From Daphnia pulex (Eukaryota > Arthropoda > Branchiopoda > Diplostraca > Daphniidae), in NCBI RefSeq assembly GCF_021134715.1, contig NC_060024.1, positions 10,912,001 to 10,976,000 of the forward strand: 64,000 nt of DNA. The letters run 5' to 3'. Below the pieces are notes generated by a model. It was not told the origin of the DNA. It did no database searches and saw only the letters and a program-made list of their open reading frames with translations. Numbering within the stretch: position 1 is the stretch's first letter; every line of letters begins with the position of its first letter. Below, piece by piece: positions 62,037-64,000 of the stretch. Position numbers and translations under genes: made by a program.

Positions 62037-63337
62037 CTAGCCCAAGATATTGCTGTATGAATAGACTTGGGAGAAAGGCGTTGAATAGCCGTACGAGTAT
62101 CCGGCCGGAGAAGCGGAAGAATGTCCAATCGGGTTGTATCCCAAAGCTCCAAAGATCGGAGATGAATACCTTCAAACAAAATAATGAAAAGGGTGAATTG
62201 TTAAAAATGTTCTTCCAATTACTGTGTACTTGTTCTTCTTTGACTATGTTTGCAAACATTCTCTTTTATATAATAAAACTTAATTTACCCATAGCCCCCG
62301 GATACTCCGGCTCCGTAATTATTGCCGCCTCCAAATCCTCCGTAACTTCCTGTATTGTATCCAGCAGCCCCGCCGTATCCAGCGACCCCACCATATCCAG
62401 TCCCTCCGCCATATCCAGCGACCCCGCCATATCCAGCCCCTCCGCCATATCCAGCACTTCCGCCATATCCAGCTCCTCCACTAAATCCAGCAGCTCCATA
62501 TCCGCCAGAGAATTGGTTGAACATCCCGCCGTAGCTGGCGCCACCGAAGCCAAATCCAGATCCGTACGATCCAGCAGCCCCCAAAGCACCTATACACACA
62601 CATTGAGTGATCACAACAGTTATTTTTAATTATTCCGTGCGTGAGTCACGCAATGAACTGTTTAGACTACGTTATACCTGCTGCGATGGCTCCAGCTCCG
62701 TAAGGCGCGGCACCGAAAGCGCTTGCCCCAAATCCTCCTCCTACACCGGATACGTATCCATTGCCAATCACGCTAGAAAATCGAGAAGTGGCTGGTAAAG
62801 GTAATCCTTTGCCAGCAGTCGTGGCCTGTATAGAAAAGTTCAATTGAAATTTTAGTTTCGCACATCTTTCATGGCAAATTGTGTAAATATACCTCTCCGG
62901 GAGCAGCGGGAGTGTAGTCTACTTTAGCCCGGTAACCACCTTCGTCTGCAATGTAGGTAACCGTCTGTAAACGTCCATCTGGTAAAAGGACCTTGTACTG
63001 GCCGTTAACGGCGTTGCCTGGTCCGCGATTTTGCTGGTGAGATTGCTCATTTCCGTTGAAATCGTTCACGGCGTACCGAAATCCACCAGCTTCGGGTAAT
63101 CCAGCCTTTTTTTTGTTTTACGAGATGATTGAATTGAACCAGTAAATATCGATTGAAAACCACCGCAAGATTTAATTATCTTACCTGAACCACGGCCGCA
63201 AATCCAACAGCGAGGAAACACTGAAAAATAAACACAATCAAAGTTGACATAATTTAGAAGGTCTACCGAATGAAGGAAAAATGAGTTAAATTAAAATGGA
63301 AAATGATTTCTAAATAAAACTATACATAGAATAACAT
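62037..63337 (-). CDS. RR-type cuticular protein with Gly-rich tail, 280 aa
   Basis: Six exons join in phase on the minus strand: 63337-63326 (MLFY, start context GCCACCATG), 63220-63185, 63105-62893, 62825-62678, 62589-62289 and 62169-62037. Exons 1-2 make the signal peptide MLFYCFLAVGFAAVVQ. Exon 3 is the RR domain: FRYAVNDFNGNEQSHQQ then GQYKVLLPDGRLQTVTYIAD and GGYRAKVDY. Exon 5 is a Gly/Tyr/Ala repeat (units AGYGGG, AGYGGV), typical of flexible cuticle or joint proteins. Exon 6 is Ser/Tyr-rich and ends YSYSNILG. A minus-strand TATAAAAG lies at 63410-63417 and AATAAA at 61853-61858. It has more introns than the other cluster members. Confidence 0.9.
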
Positions 63338-63409
63338 GGTGGCTTTATCCTCAACTGCTCTGGACATCCGTTGTTAAGTGATTGAATTAAAACCTGCGGA
63401 CCCGACCAC

Positions 63410-63417
63410 CTTTTATA
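63410..63417 (-). promoter_or_regulatory. TATA box of the Gly-rich cuticle gene
   Basis: TATAAAAG on the minus strand lies 73 nt upstream of the start codon, which places initiation near 63385 and leaves a short leader. Confidence 0.6.
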
Positions 63418-64000
63418 TCCTTTTGATCATTTTTCTCCATGTTTCTTTTCACCAGGAAAACCAAAATGATATCTAGTCTTCATTGTCCGACAGCTAAATC
63501 CGCTACACACGCGTTTGTCTAACAAGAAAAGAAAAGGGCCATAGAGACACTCCTTCATCTCTTGAGGTAGTAATAAGGGATACGAAATCATATTAGCCAA
63601 TCTCCACAGCTGTGCGTTTGCGTGTGTCGTTCCGTCTGAGACAGAAGGAAAGAAAATGAAAAGTGAACGCGTTCCACACGCTGCCGAAACAGGAGGTGGA
63701 AAGGTTGACAAAAGTTTGTTTCTACAGAAAAGAGAAAGTATTATGTTGCATGCCATCATCGTTGATCTGACTTATAAGTCTGACTCCTGCTGCGTGGGCC
63801 GGAACAGGGATAAACTACATCGTACACATAGAGAGACGAACCTAGTAGCTAGTCTATATTAGCGTGTAGCACTTTCTAAATCAAATGAGTCACGAGCCGT
63901 TCCTATTAGCGTACGTAATATCACTGCACATAATTTAGGAAACCGGTATAATACCGCGACTGGTAAAGTTATTAAAACAAGTTGATATGTACGCGGAAGA
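63418..64000. other. Terminal spacer
   Basis: No gene, repeat or RNA is recognised in the last ~580 bases. The frames present are short and show no motifs. Confidence 0.5.

Noticed and set aside
62057-62629. 190-codon frame on the + strand with a Ser-rich repeat
   Set aside because: It is the antisense shadow of the Gly/Tyr repeat exon of the minus-strand cuticle gene and crosses its introns.

Overview
This is a eukaryotic nuclear window, most likely from a cladoceran crustacean (Daphnia or a close relative). The evidence is short GT-AG introns (mostly about 60-90 nt), conserved animal genes split into many small exons, and a cluster of Rebers-Riddiford (RR) cuticle protein genes. There are also Tyr/Thr-rich repeat genes of a kind typical of Daphnia. 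No bacterial or viral genes were seen. All exon models come from splice-site reading with phase checks at every junction, not from transcripts.

Layout. (1) 864-15307 (+): a 13-exon, about 4,530-aa RNF213/mysterin-like giant AAA+ protein. It has a CBM20-like domain, three P-loop regions and a zinc-finger region resembling the RZ finger, but no recognisable RING. (2) 15.3-21.8 kb: a repeat-rich stretch. It holds a degenerate short-repeat patch, a palindrome-cored element with 19-bp inverted ends, a 325-bp TTAA-flanked piggyBac-type MITE, two decayed tandem copies of a Tyr/Thr-rich secreted protein gene, and a duplicated promoter-proximal segment. (3) 21.9-30.2 kb: three compact housekeeping genes. 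Condensin-II subunit NCAPD3 (+) runs tail-to-tail into RRP9/U3-55K (-), which shares a 462-bp divergent promoter with the mitochondrial dicarboxylate carrier SLC25A10 (+). (4) 30.2-40.6 kb: a gene-poor, microsatellite-rich spacer. (5) 40.6-46.8 kb (-): an igloo/neuromodulin-like IQ-motif gene. Its 348-nt cassette exon is in frame but carries one internal stop codon followed by an in-frame ATG. (6) 49.7-63.4 kb: a cluster of five RR-type cuticular protein genes, one on + and four on -, plus a relic promoter and first exon.

Functional grouping. The housekeeping trio serves chromosome condensation, 18S rRNA processing and mitochondrial metabolite exchange. The promoters show a perfect E2F-type site upstream of NCAPD3, and a CACGTG E-box plus two CTCF-like motifs between RRP9 and SLC25A10. 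The cuticle cluster shares a conserved chitin-binding core of the form LPDGR.Q.V.Y...GY.A.V.Y, a signal-peptide-bearing 5' exon and often a TATA box. The most unusual items are the stop-containing igloo cassette exon, the RING-less RNF213 homologue with a non-standard zinc finger, and the out-of-frame 20-bp array in the decayed Tyr/Thr-rich gene.
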